A DNA stretch of 64,000 nt from Algoriphagus pacificus. Lineage in GTDB: Bacteria > Bacteroidota > Bacteroidia > Cytophagales > Cyclobacteriaceae. The stretch covers positions 496,001 to 560,000 of the forward strand of contig NZ_JAFKCU010000003.1 of assembly GCF_017254845.1 (NCBI RefSeq), written 5' to 3'. Below the pieces are notes generated by a model. The model made no database searches and was not told the DNA's origin. It was given only the letters and a program-made list of their open reading frames with translations. Shown in pieces: positions 26,573 to 36,309 of the stretch. The position numbers and the translations under genes were made by a program. Each line of letters begins with the position of its first letter. Positions within the stretch are counted from its first letter, which is position 1.

Positions 26573-29458
26573 TTATCTCAACAACTCATCAAAGGTGATA
26601 GATAGGTAATAGATAGCTCCGATAGTCGGACCACCAAAATTCAGGAAGTACCTATTGTTTGTAATATTAGATCCACCAAGCTTAAAGATCGATTTCATTG
26701 AGGAAACCTTAAAGCTAACCTGTGCATCAACTGTAGTTACGGCAGGAACTTCTCCTCTAGCAAATGAAGATTCCCAACGGAATGCAGATTGACTTCGCAA
26801 AGCAACATTGAAACCTAAATTCTTTGCAATTTTTCTATTTCCAAATGAGATATTCCCTTTATGCTCTGGAGTATTAAAGTCATTCAAGAAACCTTCAGCA
26901 GGTGCTGTTAACAGTTTGTTGAAATTATAATTACCTGATAGGGTAAAATTGCTTGGGAGATTAAATGTCATCCCTAACGCCATTCCATGTGCCTTCACTT
27001 CACTGCCTGTAAAATTTGTATAGGTTTGGAAAGTGTTTTCTTGTCCTGGTGTGGTTACAGGTGTCAAAAGGGATGGAGCATTTACTGCGTTTATTGCCAA
27101 TTGGTCACCATTAGCAGGAGTAGGGTAGACAGGCCCTGGAGCTTTTCTTACTGCATTTTGAGTGATAAAATCGTTGTATATATTATAATAATATGCGAAG
27201 TCTATCATGATTTTGCTGCTGTTCAACAGACTTTTATAACCTACTTCAAACGATTGAACCTGTTCAGGTCTGAGTTCAGGAAAATCTGACTCGGTTGCAG
27301 GAACCAATAATGAAGTTGCTTCAGGTGAAACAGGACTTACACCAGAACCAACTTTTTCCACATATTTTTCAACGGATGCCATTGTAAAGGCATTATTAAA
27401 TATGTCATACTTCTCTCGATAATAAGGAAGGCCACCAATCAACCTTGCCGACACTACATTTAGATCAATATGCTGACCCTGTGTGGTAGGCATTCTGAAA
27501 CCAGTCTGATAAGAAAACCTGAAATTGTGGTTTCTTTCTGTGAATACTCCAGAAACTCGTGGGCTAAACTGGCCATCAAAATTTTCATTTTTATCATATC
27601 TCAATGAGGCCATTAATTTCAATTTATCTCTAAGCACTTTCTTACCTGCTTGCGCATATGCACCAAATTCAGAGATAGTAATATCATTACCTTCGACATC
27701 AGCGAAGATTGTACCGTTGGAATTCAAATCATATACTCTATAAGAGCCCCCAACTTGTAAGTCTATAACATCAATTTCGTTACTGAAATCATATTGTCCT
27801 TCAACCATGTACATACTTGACTGATCATTGAATAAAGAACCTTGAGGAATAAAATTGGATCTTACTTCTTGAGATGCATTTTCAAATTCAGGAGTTCCAG
27901 GCATTATTCTACCAGTGTCAGCAAAGTCTCTAGCTGCTTGATGAGCAATTGCTTGTTGCTGGGTATTCCCTAGTTGACCTGGGGTAACTCCCTGTTGAGC
28001 AAGTGCACCCATGTAGGCAATTCCATAACCTCCAAACCAAGAGGAATTGTCCTTCCACATACTATTAATATTAACGCCAGTCAAATCAGCAATATAGGAC
28101 TCACCAGAGTTTTCACGCGTCGTATAAGCTCTAAGGAAAAAGTTACTTCCTCTTAGTTCTAACTTATGTTGGCTAATTTCAAAATTTCTCAATGAATACC
28201 GCTGGGCACCAGTATATACAGAAGTTCCAGCACCGTAATTCAATGAATAACTTAACTCGGCTCTATCATTTAGCCTCCAATATAATCCTGTATTTATCTT
28301 ATAATTTTTAGCTCCATAATCAACCAAAAACCTCTCATCGTAGCCAGTTCTTGATACTAACTGATCTGGTAAGCTATTTAGATAGCCACCAAGACCTAAA
28401 GCATTTGCTTGTTGTTGAATAGCTCCAACATTTTTGAGTAACCCAATATTGTTCGAAACTTCATCGCCAAAAACGTGAATTCGATTTGCTCCTGGATTGA
28501 AAGGTAAGTCTCCCTGAGTGGCTTCATTTAAATCAGTCTGATCAGTTCCATACCAATCAGTTGCTTGCATGAATGAAGCATTAACTTTAAAAGCAAATTT
28601 ATTATTAAATGCTTTCGCATAGCGAATAGAACCCTCATACATTGGTTGAGGGCTAGTAGGCTCACCTGGACGACCATTAAAATGGTTGAAACCCTGCTTG
28701 TAAAAGGCACTTAATCCCTGATATTCAAATGCATTTTTACTATTTACTAACAGTATACCATTAAAAGCATTAGGACCATATAGGGCAGAAGCAGCTCCTG
28801 GAATAAATTCTAAACTCTCCACGTCCAACTCTGAAGGTCCATTTAGATTTCCTATTGGGAAATTCAATGCTGGTGCCTGAGTATCCATTCCATCAGTAAG
28901 TTGGACAAACCTTGTATTTCCAGTTGAGTTAAACCCTCGGGCGTTTATAATTTGAAAATTAATGGAGGAACTGGTTACATCAACACCTTTTAGGTTTGCT
29001 ATGGACTTATAATAACTATCTGAAGGAGTGTCGCGAATAGCCAGAATATCCATTTTTTCGATGGAGACGGGAGATTGCAGGATATTTTCTTCAACACGAG
29101 AGGCAGATATGACTACCTCTTGCCCTAACATATACTGCTCTTCCATTTTAATATCCAGGGGCCCTGAAGGTGGATTATCAAAGTTTACTTCAATTGTCCG
29201 ATATCCAACCATGGAAAACACCAATGTAAACGGAAATGGCTGGTTGACACTTAAATTAAAATTACCATCCAAATCTGTTATTGTACCAGTTACTTTTCCT
29301 TTGACAAGAATGTTGACACCTACCAGAGTTTCATTAGTATCCGTATCTGTTACAACACCAGAAACAACTGTCTGTGCAAGTAAACTGCTCGAGCTTAAGG
29401 AAACTAGAAGGAATAGCATAAACACTACCCTGTTTTTTACTTGAGTAGAAATCCTCAT
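26573..29458 (-). CDS. TonB-dependent receptor with carboxypeptidase-like N-domain
   Basis: The 961-residue outer-membrane protein has a signal peptide (FMLFLLVSLSSSSLLAQ). Then comes a CarboxypepD_reg-like domain (VVSGVVTDTDTNETLVGVNILVKG, ~30-115), a plug (EEQYMLGQEVVISASRVEEN, then GVDVTSSSINFQIINARGFNSTGNTRF and GAASALYGPNAFNGILLV), and a 22-strand barrel ending in ITFDELLR. It imports a ligand with TonB energy. It is not preceded by a sigma or anti-sigma pair and is not a SusC/SusD pair: the next gene is an SGNH-like lipoprotein. The substrate is unknown, and a lipid or lipid-like molecule is an inference from the partner. Confidence 0.9.
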   Translation of the reverse strand: MRISTQVKNRVVFMLFLLVSLSSSSLLAQTVVSGVVTDTDTNETLVGVNILVKGKVTGTITDLDGNFNLSVNQPFPFTLVFSMVGYRTIEVNFDNPPSGPLDIKMEEQYMLGQEVVISASRVEENILQSPVSIEKMDILAIRDTPSDSYYKSIANLKGVDVTSSSINFQIINARGFNSTGNTRFVQLTDGMDTQAPALNFPIGNLNGPSELDVESLEFIPGAASALYGPNAFNGILLVNSKNAFEYQGLSAFYKQGFNHFNGRPGEPTSPQPMYEGSIRYAKAFNNKFAFKVNASFMQATDWYGTDQTDLNEATQGDLPFNPGANRIHVFGDEVSNNIGLLKNVGAIQQQANALGLGGYLNSLPDQLVSRTGYDERFLVDYGAKNYKINTGLYWRLNDRAELSYSLNYGAGTSVYTGAQRYSLRNFEISQHKLELRGSNFFLRAYTTRENSGESYIADLTGVNINSMWKDNSSWFGGYGIAYMGALAQQGVTPGQLGNTQQQAIAHQAARDFADTGRIMPGTPEFENASQEVRSNFIPQGSLFNDQSSMYMVEGQYDFSNEIDVIDLQVGGSYRVYDLNSNGTIFADVEGNDITISEFGAYAQAGKKVLRDKLKLMASLRYDKNENFDGQFSPRVSGVFTERNHNFRFSYQTGFRMPTTQGQHIDLNVVSARLIGGLPYYREKYDIFNNAFTMASVEKYVEKVGSGVSPVSPEATSLLVPATESDFPELRPEQVQSFEVGYKSLLNSSKIMIDFAYYYNIYNDFITQNAVRKAPGPVYPTPANGDQLAINAVNAPSLLTPVTTPGQENTFQTYTNFTGSEVKAHGMALGMTFNLPSNFTLSGNYNFNKLLTAPAEGFLNDFNTPEHKGNISFGNRKIAKNLGFNVALRSQSAFRWESSFARGEVPAVTTVDAQVSFKVSSMKSIFKLGGSNITNNRYFLNFGGPTIGAIYYLSITFDELLR

Positions 29459-29735
29459 AGATTATATTTTTTAGTAAAATTTTAGCGGTGTTAAAAAGGT
29501 GATTAAGCTTATTTAACAAACGAATTTCATCCTAATTAGCGAATAAATTATCGAATTAGACCAAAATTTAACATGATAGTTTTTCTGGGAAAATGTGGTC
29601 TAAATGGAAACTAGGCCTGTTTTTAAAAAAAAGTTAAATAAAAAGGCCAGTTCATTAATGATCCTATTCAAAGAATTCAAAAAACTTAAAAAAAACAAAA
29701 AATGATTTTTTTTTAATTGATCTACATCAAGCAAA
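29459..29735. other. Intergenic region upstream of the TonB receptor
   Basis: About 280 AT-rich bases that must contain the receptor promoter (minus strand). I found no exact TAnnTTTG on that strand, no tRNA, and no coding frame with a convincing start. Confidence 0.5.
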
Positions 29736-29760
29736 AAAAGCTCACCACCGGCGAGCTTTT
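29736..29760 (-). terminator. Terminator of the ftsX-to-gldC operon
   Basis: AAAAGCTC (29736-29743) pairs with GAGCTTTT (29753-29760), with an inner CC/GG. Read on the minus strand it is followed by a T run, after gldC. Confidence 0.78.
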
Positions 29761-29783
29761 TATTTATATTATTTTAAGAATAA

Positions 29784-30122
29784 TTAGATTTTGCTGTTTT
29801 CTTCGTTGACATGGCGAACTAAGCGATCACAAAGGTCTTTGATTTCCTCAGACATATATTCATCTCCAGTACTATTCAAAATCGTTTGTCCCATCCCTCC
29901 AAGAATATCAATATAGAAACGTTTCATTTCCACGACAGACATATCTTCAGTCCATAGGTCAATTCTCAAAGTACTCTGATTTAAATTATCCCAGATATTC
30001 AAACTGATACTTTTAGTAGATTCAAGCCCTTCACCTTCTTTATCTGATGCATCCCAGGTGATTGCTTTTGGAAGACTTTTCTCGTCTAATTCAATTTGAA
30101 ACTTAATGTCTGACTTTTTCAT
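29784..30122 (-). CDS. gldC: Gliding motility protein GldC
   Basis: A 112-residue soluble protein starting MKKSDIKFQIELDEKSLPKAI and containing WDASDKEGEG, LWTEDMSVVEMKRFYIDIL and GDEYMSEEIKDLCDRLV, the family pattern of GldC in Cytophagales and Flavobacteria. GldC lies in the periplasm or cytosol and is linked to gliding/type IX-secretion function, though its exact role is unsettled. It is the last gene of the long operon, 59 bases after scoB and before the terminator. Confidence 0.9.
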   Translation of the reverse strand: MKKSDIKFQIELDEKSLPKAITWDASDKEGEGLESTKSISLNIWDNLNQSTLRIDLWTEDMSVVEMKRFYIDILGGMGQTILNSTGDEYMSEEIKDLCDRLVRHVNEENSKI

Positions 30123-30181
30123 TCTTAGAAATTTTTCTGGTAAACCAACAGCTTACACAGGGAGTTCATTTGCTTGTAAAT

Positions 30182-30841
30182 TTATTCAAAAACCATTTCA
30201 GGTACTTCGCCTTCAACTGTTAATTTCCCAGCTGTTTTGGCTTTTATCTCTTCCACACTGACGCCAGGAGCACGTTCTTTCAAAACAAATCCCAATTCAG
30301 GATCTACTTCCAATACCGCCAAGTCTGTTACAATTTTTTTTACGCACTTGATTCCAGTAATAGGTAGGCTACATTCTGCCAAAAGTTTAGATTGTCCATC
30401 TCTTGAGCAATGCTGCATTGCAACAATGATATTCTCGGCAGAGGCTACCAAATCCATGGCTCCACCCATTCCTTTCACCATTTTACCAGGGATTTTCCAG
30501 TTAGCTATATCGCCTTTTTCAGAAACTTCCATAGCACCAAGGATAGTCAAATGAACATGACCACCTCTGATCATTGCGAAAGATTCCGCTGAATTGAAGA
30601 GAACAGAACCTTTCACCATGGTTATGGTTTGTTTCCCAGCATTGATTAAATCCGGGTCAATATCTTCTTCCTTCGGAAAAGGACCAATTCCCAATAAGCC
30701 ATTCTCGGATTGCAACACAACCTCTAAATGATCAGGAATATAATTGGCTACTAGGGTAGGGATTCCAATTCCCAAATTGATGTATTGCCCATTTTTCACT
30801 TCTTTAGCGATACGTTGGGCGATTTGATTTTTGGTTAACAT
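30182..30841 (-). CDS. scoB: 3-oxoacid CoA-transferase subunit B
   Basis: The 219-residue beta subunit of a class I CoA transferase: LGIGIPTLVANYI, catalytic Glu in the SENGLLGIGPFP motif, MVKGMGGAMDLV, and the end FVLKERAPGVSVEEIKAKT. With subunit A just upstream it swaps CoA between succinyl-CoA and acetoacetate (SCOT) or related acids. The exact acid pair is inferred from the family. Confidence 0.92.
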   Translation of the reverse strand: MLTKNQIAQRIAKEVKNGQYINLGIGIPTLVANYIPDHLEVVLQSENGLLGIGPFPKEEDIDPDLINAGKQTITMVKGSVLFNSAESFAMIRGGHVHLTILGAMEVSEKGDIANWKIPGKMVKGMGGAMDLVASAENIIVAMQHCSRDGQSKLLAECSLPITGIKCVKKIVTDLAVLEVDPELGFVLKERAPGVSVEEIKAKTAGKLTVEGEVPEMVFE

Positions 30842-30852
30842 GAGCTTTGGGT

Positions 30853-31548
30853 TTAATTGGAAACTGTTCTTTGTTCGATTCTTTTTTCATAATCTTTCCC
30901 TTGGAAAATACGCTGCACGTAAATTCCGGGACAATGAATCTCATTGGGATCCAATCCTCCAGCTTCAACCAATTCTTCAACCTCTGCAATACAGATTTTT
31001 CCAGCCGGAGCCATAATAGGATTGAAGTTTCTCGCTGTACCTTTAAAAATCAAATTTCCTGCAGTATCACCTTTCCAAGCTTTGATGATTGAAAAATCAG
31101 CTTTCAACCAACGCTCCATCAAGTAAACCTTTCCATCGAACTCTCTTGTTTCTTTTCCTTCCGCCACTTCAGTACCTACACCGGCAGGAGTGAAGAAAGC
31201 TGGGATTCCAGCCCCTCCAGCACGAACACGTTCAGCCAAAGTACCTTGCGGAATCAGCTCAACTTCCAGTTCTCCTTGAAGTAATTGCCTTTCAAATTCT
31301 GCATTTTCTCCAACGTAGCTGGAAATCATTTTCTTGACCATGTGCTTTTTGAGCAAGAGGCCAATGCCAAAATCATCTACTCCTGCATTATTGGATACAA
31401 TAGTCAGGTTATTGATATCACGTTTTAAAAGTGCCGAAATACAGTTTTCTGGAATACCCGACAAACCAAAACCACCCATCATCAGCATAGCTCCAGATGG
31501 AATATCAGCTACTGCTTCAGTGGCATCTTTTACAGTTTTATTGATCAT
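30853..31548 (-). CDS. scoA: 3-oxoacid CoA-transferase subunit A
   Basis: The 231-residue alpha subunit: GAMLMMGGFGLSGIPENCI, the NNAGVDDFGIGLLL segment, LVEAGGLDPNEIHCPG and the end VQRIFQGKDYEKRIE. It pairs with scoB (11 bases downstream), and both sit between ribF and gldC, apparently on the same transcript. Confidence 0.92.
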   Translation of the reverse strand: MINKTVKDATEAVADIPSGAMLMMGGFGLSGIPENCISALLKRDINNLTIVSNNAGVDDFGIGLLLKKHMVKKMISSYVGENAEFERQLLQGELEVELIPQGTLAERVRAGGAGIPAFFTPAGVGTEVAEGKETREFDGKVYLMERWLKADFSIIKAWKGDTAGNLIFKGTARNFNPIMAPAGKICIAEVEELVEAGGLDPNEIHCPGIYVQRIFQGKDYEKRIEQRTVSN

Positions 31549-31560
31549 TTTATTTTGGGT

Positions 31561-32484
31561 TTATAGTAATGATTTGGCCATTTTTTGATCGAGGGCCAAT
31601 TGATTCTTCAATGCTTCTAAGTTCTCAAATTTCTGTTCTTCCCTCAAGAAAGCTCTCAAGTAAATGGTGACTTGTTTATCATACAAATCCCCTTGGAAAT
31701 CAAAAAGGTGAGCTTCCACTGTTTTCTTTGTTCCGCCAACAGTAGGTCTATTTCCAATATTAAGCATGGCCTTGTACAAAGAACCATTTACAGAAGCTTC
31801 TACAGCATAAACTCCATCTTTAGGGATAAGTTTATAATCATTCGGGATGTGAATATTTGCTGTAGGAAAGCCAATCGATCTTCCAATTTGCTGTCCTTTG
31901 ATCACGAGTCCATTTAATTCATATGGGCGGCCGAGACAGCTTGTAGCAGTTGAAATATTTCCTGTCTCTAAGGCAGTTCTTATTTTTGTACTGGAAACTC
32001 CGATTTCATCCACATCCTGTCTGGAGATCTCCTCAAGTTCAAATCCAAACTTGCTATGATGTTGTTGAAGGTATTCAAAACTACCTTCTCTATTTTTTCC
32101 AAATCGATGATCGTAGCCAATCACCAATTTCTTGGTTTGGATCTTGTCCACCAAAACCATTTCAATAAACTCTCTTGAACTGAGCTGGGAAAATTCTTTG
32201 GTAAAAGGAATCGTGACCAAATGATCAATTCCAAATGACCTTAATAATTTGGTCTTCTCTTCGAATGTACTGAGCAAGCGAAGTTTATGCTCATCTGGAT
32301 ACAATACCAATCGAGGATGAGGCCAAAAAGTAATCAATACCGTTTCCCCTTGGATATTTCTGGCGATTTCACGGATTCTATTTAAAATCTTCTGGTGGCC
32401 CAAATGAACTCCATCAAACGTTCCACTGGTTACTACCGGATTTGGAATTTTGGGAATGTCACTTAATCCTTCATAGATTTTCAT
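31561..32484 (-). CDS. ribF: Bifunctional riboflavin kinase / FAD synthetase
   Basis: The 307-residue protein has an N-terminal adenylyltransferase domain (SGTFDGVHLGHQKIL nucleotide motif, LVIGYDHRFGKNREG, and GVSSTKIRTALETGN; ~15-180). The C-terminal flavokinase domain has GRSIGFPTANIHIPNDY, KAMLNIGNRPTVGG and YLRAFLREEQKF. It makes FMN and FAD from riboflavin. It follows truB by 17 bases. Confidence 0.96.
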   Translation of the reverse strand: MKIYEGLSDIPKIPNPVVTSGTFDGVHLGHQKILNRIREIARNIQGETVLITFWPHPRLVLYPDEHKLRLLSTFEEKTKLLRSFGIDHLVTIPFTKEFSQLSSREFIEMVLVDKIQTKKLVIGYDHRFGKNREGSFEYLQQHHSKFGFELEEISRQDVDEIGVSSTKIRTALETGNISTATSCLGRPYELNGLVIKGQQIGRSIGFPTANIHIPNDYKLIPKDGVYAVEASVNGSLYKAMLNIGNRPTVGGTKKTVEAHLFDFQGDLYDKQVTIYLRAFLREEQKFENLEALKNQLALDQKMAKSLL

Positions 32485-32501
32485 CGCACTTGCTTTAATT
32501 T

Positions 32502-33185
32502 TCAGGCTTCAGTTTTAGGTCTTGCCTTGATTTCTTCTACTAGGGAATTTAAATCTTTTGCATCAGAAAGATGAAAGTCACCGATTCTAGTCCTGCACAA
32601 AGCACTCATATAAGCCCCAACTTGCAGTTTTTCTCCTAAATCTCTGGCGAGACTTCTGATATAAGTTCCTTTTGAACAGGAAATTCTAAAATCAATTTCT
32701 GCCCCTACAAAACGGGTTATTTCAAACTCACGAACCTGTACTGGCCTAGCTTCCATTTTTACTTCAATGCCTTTTCTCGCAGATTCATAGACACGTTTAC
32801 CATCCACTTTAATGGCAGAGTGCATAGGAGGGACCTGCAAAATATCTCCTGTAAGTTCATCCACAGCTGATTTGATATCACCTAATGTTAAGTGACTGGG
32901 GTCCGAAACCGGAACAATAGGTTTTTCCAAATCAAATGATTCAGTCGTAGCACCAAGAACGAAAGTACCAGTGTACTCTTTTTCCTGGCCCATGAAAGTT
33001 TCGATTTGCTTGGTCATTTTCCCTGCACATACGATTAATAAACCTGTTGCGAGAGGATCCAAAGTGCCAGCATGACCTACTTTCTTTATTTTCAAAGCAT
33101 TTCTGACCTTCTTCACCACATCAAAGGAAGTCCATTCCTTGGGCTTATCGATTAGAAATACTTCTCCGTAAGGCTGTTCTTGCAT
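32502..33185 (-). CDS. truB: tRNA pseudouridine-55 synthase
   Basis: A 227-residue TruB: LIDKPKEWTSFDVV, catalytic D43 in GHAGTLDPLATGLL, PPMHSAIKVDGKRVYESAR, and FRISCSKGTYIRSLARDLGE. It makes the T-loop pseudouridine of tRNAs. There is no C-terminal PUA domain, as is common in Bacteroidota. It starts one base after uppP ends. Confidence 0.96.
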   Translation of the reverse strand: MQEQPYGEVFLIDKPKEWTSFDVVKKVRNALKIKKVGHAGTLDPLATGLLIVCAGKMTKQIETFMGQEKEYTGTFVLGATTESFDLEKPIVPVSDPSHLTLGDIKSAVDELTGDILQVPPMHSAIKVDGKRVYESARKGIEVKMEARPVQVREFEITRFVGAEIDFRISCSKGTYIRSLARDLGEKLQVGAYMSALCRTRIGDFHLSDAKDLNSLVEEIKARPKTEA

Positions 33186-33186
33186 T

Positions 33187-33981
33187 TTATAAATATAAGC
33201 CCCAGACGATTGCGATGATACCTACAATGAGGCAATAAACCGAAAAGTAGCTGAGTTTACTTTTTCTTACCAATTGCACCATCCAGGTACAAGCAATGAC
33301 ACCTGAAATAAATGCTGCCAAGAATCCAGCAGATAGGTAGCCGATTCCTTCTGTTTCCATTGACAAACCACCATCCAAAATATCTTTGGCGATTTTTCCT
33401 AAAATCAAAGGAACTACCATCAAGAATGAAAATCTGGCCGCTTTTGATTTATCTACTCCCAAAATAACAGAAGCTGAAATGGTTGCTCCAGATCTGGAGA
33501 TACCCGGAAGTATCGCAATAGCCTGAGCAATACCAATTAAAAACGCTTTTGTGAAGGTCACAGGCTGATCGGTATCTTTTGCCTTATCTGCCAGAAATAA
33601 CAAAATAGCTGTCAAAATCAGCATAAAACCTACAAATACAACACTTCCTCCAAAGAAGCTTTCCAGCTCCTTTTCGAAAGCTAATCCTACAATCCCTGCA
33701 GGAATCATAGAAATGAAAATCTTAACGGCAAATTTGGTTTCGTCATTCCACTTAAACTGGAAAAGACCCGAAAGTATCTCCAGGATGTCTTTGCGAAAAA
33801 CTAAAACGGTACTAAGTGCTGTGGCAAAATGAACTACCACAGTAAACATCAAACCTTCTGCAGGCATTTTGCTTTCGCCAAGAATCGCTTTTCCTAATTC
33901 AAGATGCCCACTGGAAGAAACAGGCAAAAACTCGGTCAATCCCTGAATGATTCCAAGGATGATCGCATCAATAATTTCCAT
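33187..33981 (-). CDS. uppP: Undecaprenyl-diphosphatase
   Basis: A 264-residue inner-membrane protein with about eight hydrophobic helices and the two active-site motifs GLTEFLPVSSSGHLELG and ILPGISRSGATIS. It recycles undecaprenyl pyrophosphate, the lipid carrier of wall and O-antigen synthesis. It is packed between DUF3098 (2-base gap) and truB (1-base gap). Confidence 0.96.
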   Translation of the reverse strand: MEIIDAIILGIIQGLTEFLPVSSSGHLELGKAILGESKMPAEGLMFTVVVHFATALSTVLVFRKDILEILSGLFQFKWNDETKFAVKIFISMIPAGIVGLAFEKELESFFGGSVVFVGFMLILTAILLFLADKAKDTDQPVTFTKAFLIGIAQAIAILPGISRSGATISASVILGVDKSKAARFSFLMVVPLILGKIAKDILDGGLSMETEGIGYLSAGFLAAFISGVIACTWMVQLVRKSKLSYFSVYCLIVGIIAIVWGLYL

Positions 33982-33983
33982 GC

Positions 33984-34193
33984 TTAATTTTTCTCAGTTT
34001 TGGCGAAGATGGCGTAAAACTCAAAAATAAATCCTGCCAAAGTAACAATTGGCCCTAAAGTCAAACCTAGGAAACCATTTCCATGGGGCTCTTTGTCCAA
34101 TCCAATGATAATAAACCCTACAACGATCAGCGCAAAGCCAATTGCCATGAGCTGATAATTTTTTTTGGAAAAGGGAAAATGTGATCTGCTCAT
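33984..34193 (-). CDS. DUF3098 small membrane protein
   Basis: A 69-residue protein: basic N-terminus, then two transmembrane helices (LMAIGFALIVVGFIIIGLD and FLGLTLGPIVTLAGFIFEFYAIF) and a short tail. This is the DUF3098 pattern, regularly found between ftsX and uppP in Bacteroidota. A part in envelope or division function is inferred from that place only. Confidence 0.85.
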   Translation of the reverse strand: MSRSHFPFSKKNYQLMAIGFALIVVGFIIIGLDKEPHGNGFLGLTLGPIVTLAGFIFEFYAIFAKTEKN

Positions 34194-34194
34194 G

Positions 34195-35085
34195 TTAATA
34201 TAATTCGTCCAAAGACATGTTTAAATATTTATTTACAGCTCGTAAAGTACTTAGAGCCGATAAGATTCCACCTACACCTACCAAAACGGCAAAAAGCATA
34301 AATAGCATCTCTTCATTATGTAACAATCCAAAACCTTCAATATTGGCCTGGGTATATTTCACAAGACTATAAAGAATAATGGAAGCAATTCCTCCTGCGA
34401 GCATCCCGAAAAACCATGCTCTGGTAATAAATGGCTTTCTAATAAAGCCTCTGGTCGCTCCAACCAATTGCATGGATCGAATCAAGAAACGCTGTGAAAA
34501 CAAGGCCAATCTGATTGTATTGTTGATCAACATGATTACTGTAATGATCAGGATCAAAATAAATCCACCCATAACCAAACTGACTTTGAGGAGGTTTTTG
34601 TTGATAGAATCAACCAGATCAGTCATGTAAGAAACTTCAAATACACCGTCAATAGCTTGAATTTCTTTGACGATTGCATCCAGTTGCTCAGAAGTCTGAA
34701 ATTCCTCAGCTATGGTAATGACAAAACTATCCCGGAGCGGATTGTCTTCCAGGAATTTCGTAAAGTCTTCTCCCGTACTTTCTATAAAAGTTGCAGCGGC
34801 TTCCTCATCAGAAATAAAACGTAATCCAGTGGTATCACTTTTCTGAAGGATAAAAGGCCGGTTTTCTAAGTTCTCCTGAATTGCTGAAATTTCCTCATCT
34901 TCAATATTCTTATCCAAAAACACCTGAACTTCGATGTTTTCACGGATCATACTGGTGAGGGATTTTGCCTGGATAAGGATGACACCAAACAAGCCAACGA
35001 TAAATAGAGAAAGGGTGGTACTGAATAAGACACTTCCGAATTTAAAGTGGCCTAGTATTTTTTTCTTCCTGGGTTGGTTTGCCAT
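34195..35085 (-). CDS. ftsX: Cell division permease-like protein FtsX
   Basis: The start is set at the ATG at 35085 (MANQPRKKKILGHFKFGSVL); the longer frame reads through unlikely sequence. The 296-residue protein has an N-terminal helix, a periplasmic domain (~50-160), and three further helices in the C-terminal half, with MQLVGATRGFIRKPFITRAW as the conserved FtsX segment. With FtsE, not in the window, it controls peptidoglycan hydrolases at the septum. Confidence 0.92.
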   Translation of the reverse strand: MANQPRKKKILGHFKFGSVLFSTTLSLFIVGLFGVILIQAKSLTSMIRENIEVQVFLDKNIEDEEISAIQENLENRPFILQKSDTTGLRFISDEEAAATFIESTGEDFTKFLEDNPLRDSFVITIAEEFQTSEQLDAIVKEIQAIDGVFEVSYMTDLVDSINKNLLKVSLVMGGFILILIITVIMLINNTIRLALFSQRFLIRSMQLVGATRGFIRKPFITRAWFFGMLAGGIASIILYSLVKYTQANIEGFGLLHNEEMLFMLFAVLVGVGGILSALSTLRAVNKYLNMSLDELY

Positions 35086-35140
35086 AGATTTAGTTTTCTG
35101 CTCAAAAATAATCAGCCTATCCCTTATAACCAATCTTAAA

Positions 35141-35800
35141 TCAGGAAAGGATCGGAATCACTTTTTCTTTTGTCACACCAAATATCTGATCTCCGGGTTT
35201 GGGTTTCATTAAAGCAAGGCCAGTAAAACTCCCAAAAGCAGGTAAAATCAGTTGGTTTGGTTTGTAAAAGAAACAAGATAACCGAATAGACTGTCTAGCT
35301 TTCCCTACAAGTCTTATGCCCGGATGAATATGTCCGCATAAATTTAACTTTCCTACAGGAATTTCTTCCAACGGCTCATGGGAGAGAAGCAGTTCACCTA
35401 GTTCCAAACAACCTTTATGAACTTCAAAAGCAGAATTTCTATAGGCCCTTTCATCCAAAATATCATGGTTGCCTAAAACCAGGTGAAATGTCACTTCCGT
35501 AAATTGTTTTAGAAAATCATTCAAAACCTCCCATTGGCCATTCCAATCACTGTGGAATAAATCCCCCAGAAAATAAATGGTGGATGGAGAAAAAACAGAA
35601 ATCAATGCCTGCAAGTTATATAAGTCAGCATTGTGGATGGGTTCAGGAATTGGAACTCCTGATTTTCTGAAATGAGCTGCTTTACCAAAATGTAGGTCAG
35701 CAATGAAAAGAGCTTTATGAGAGGGGCAATAAACAGCCTTTTCTTTCAATAAAATCAGCTCTGTTTGCTGGAACATTATGGTAGAAATGCTTAATTTCAT
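35141..35800 (-). CDS. pdeM: PdeM-type metallophosphoesterase
   Basis: The 219-residue protein (or 211 from the internal ATG at 35776) has the metallophosphoesterase motifs DLHFGKAAHFR, GDLFHSDWN, GNHD and GHIHP. The layout matches the small PdeM endonuclease, which usually stands beside a DNA ligase-helicase-exonuclease repair operon. No ligase or helicase is next to it here; instead it lies 55 bases upstream of ftsX. The first gene of the long operon could be this one or ftsX. Confidence 0.85.
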   Translation of the reverse strand: MKLSISTIMFQQTELILLKEKAVYCPSHKALFIADLHFGKAAHFRKSGVPIPEPIHNADLYNLQALISVFSPSTIYFLGDLFHSDWNGQWEVLNDFLKQFTEVTFHLVLGNHDILDERAYRNSAFEVHKGCLELGELLLSHEPLEEIPVGKLNLCGHIHPGIRLVGKARQSIRLSCFFYKPNQLILPAFGSFTGLALMKPKPGDQIFGVTKEKVIPILS

Positions 35801-35871
35801 GTATACTTTTTGATGATTTATTAATGAACTTTAAATCTATTAGAAAATAGATAAGTAAAAGGGATGTTTTT

Positions 35872-36309
35872 ATGAGATACTGTCAATTTGCTTCGCTAAT
35901 ATTTCTTTCACTTCTTTCCTTTAATGGAATGGCTCAAAGTAATACCCAAATTTTGGGTACTTGGTTCAACACTGAGAAAACTGCTCAGATTGAAATCATG
36001 AATTCGGGAGAGGAGTTTCTAGGGAAAATCATTTGGTTGAATCCAGCCACCAAAGATGGCCAACCGGTACTGGATAAAGCAAATGAAAATGAAAAATTAA
36101 GAAATAGGCCCATTATGGGTTTGACGATTTTGGAAGGCTTAAAATACGATGGAGGAGTCTGGAAAGGAGGGAAGATCTACGATCCTAATTCAGGCAAAAC
36201 TTATTCCTGCGAGCTGAAGCTAAAAAGTCCCGAAAAATTGGAAGTCAAAGGTTTCCTAGGCTTTTCTTGGATAGGTAAAACAGTGGAATGGACCAAAGTG
36301 ATAAAATAA
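35872..36309 (+). CDS. DUF2147 secreted protein
   Basis: The 145-residue protein has a signal peptide (LIFLSLLSFNGMAQ, cleaved after MAQ). A beta-barrel domain follows: ILGTWFNTEKTAQIEIM, GKIIWLNPATKDGQPVLD, RPIMGLTILEGLKYDGGVWKGGKIYDPNSG and GFLGFSWIGKTVEW. This is the DUF2147 family, with a lipocalin-like fold inferred and no known activity. It is monocistronic. Confidence 0.9.
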   Translation: MRYCQFASLIFLSLLSFNGMAQSNTQILGTWFNTEKTAQIEIMNSGEEFLGKIIWLNPATKDGQPVLDKANENEKLRNRPIMGLTILEGLKYDGGVWKGGKIYDPNSGKTYSCELKLKSPEKLEVKGFLGFSWIGKTVEWTKVIK

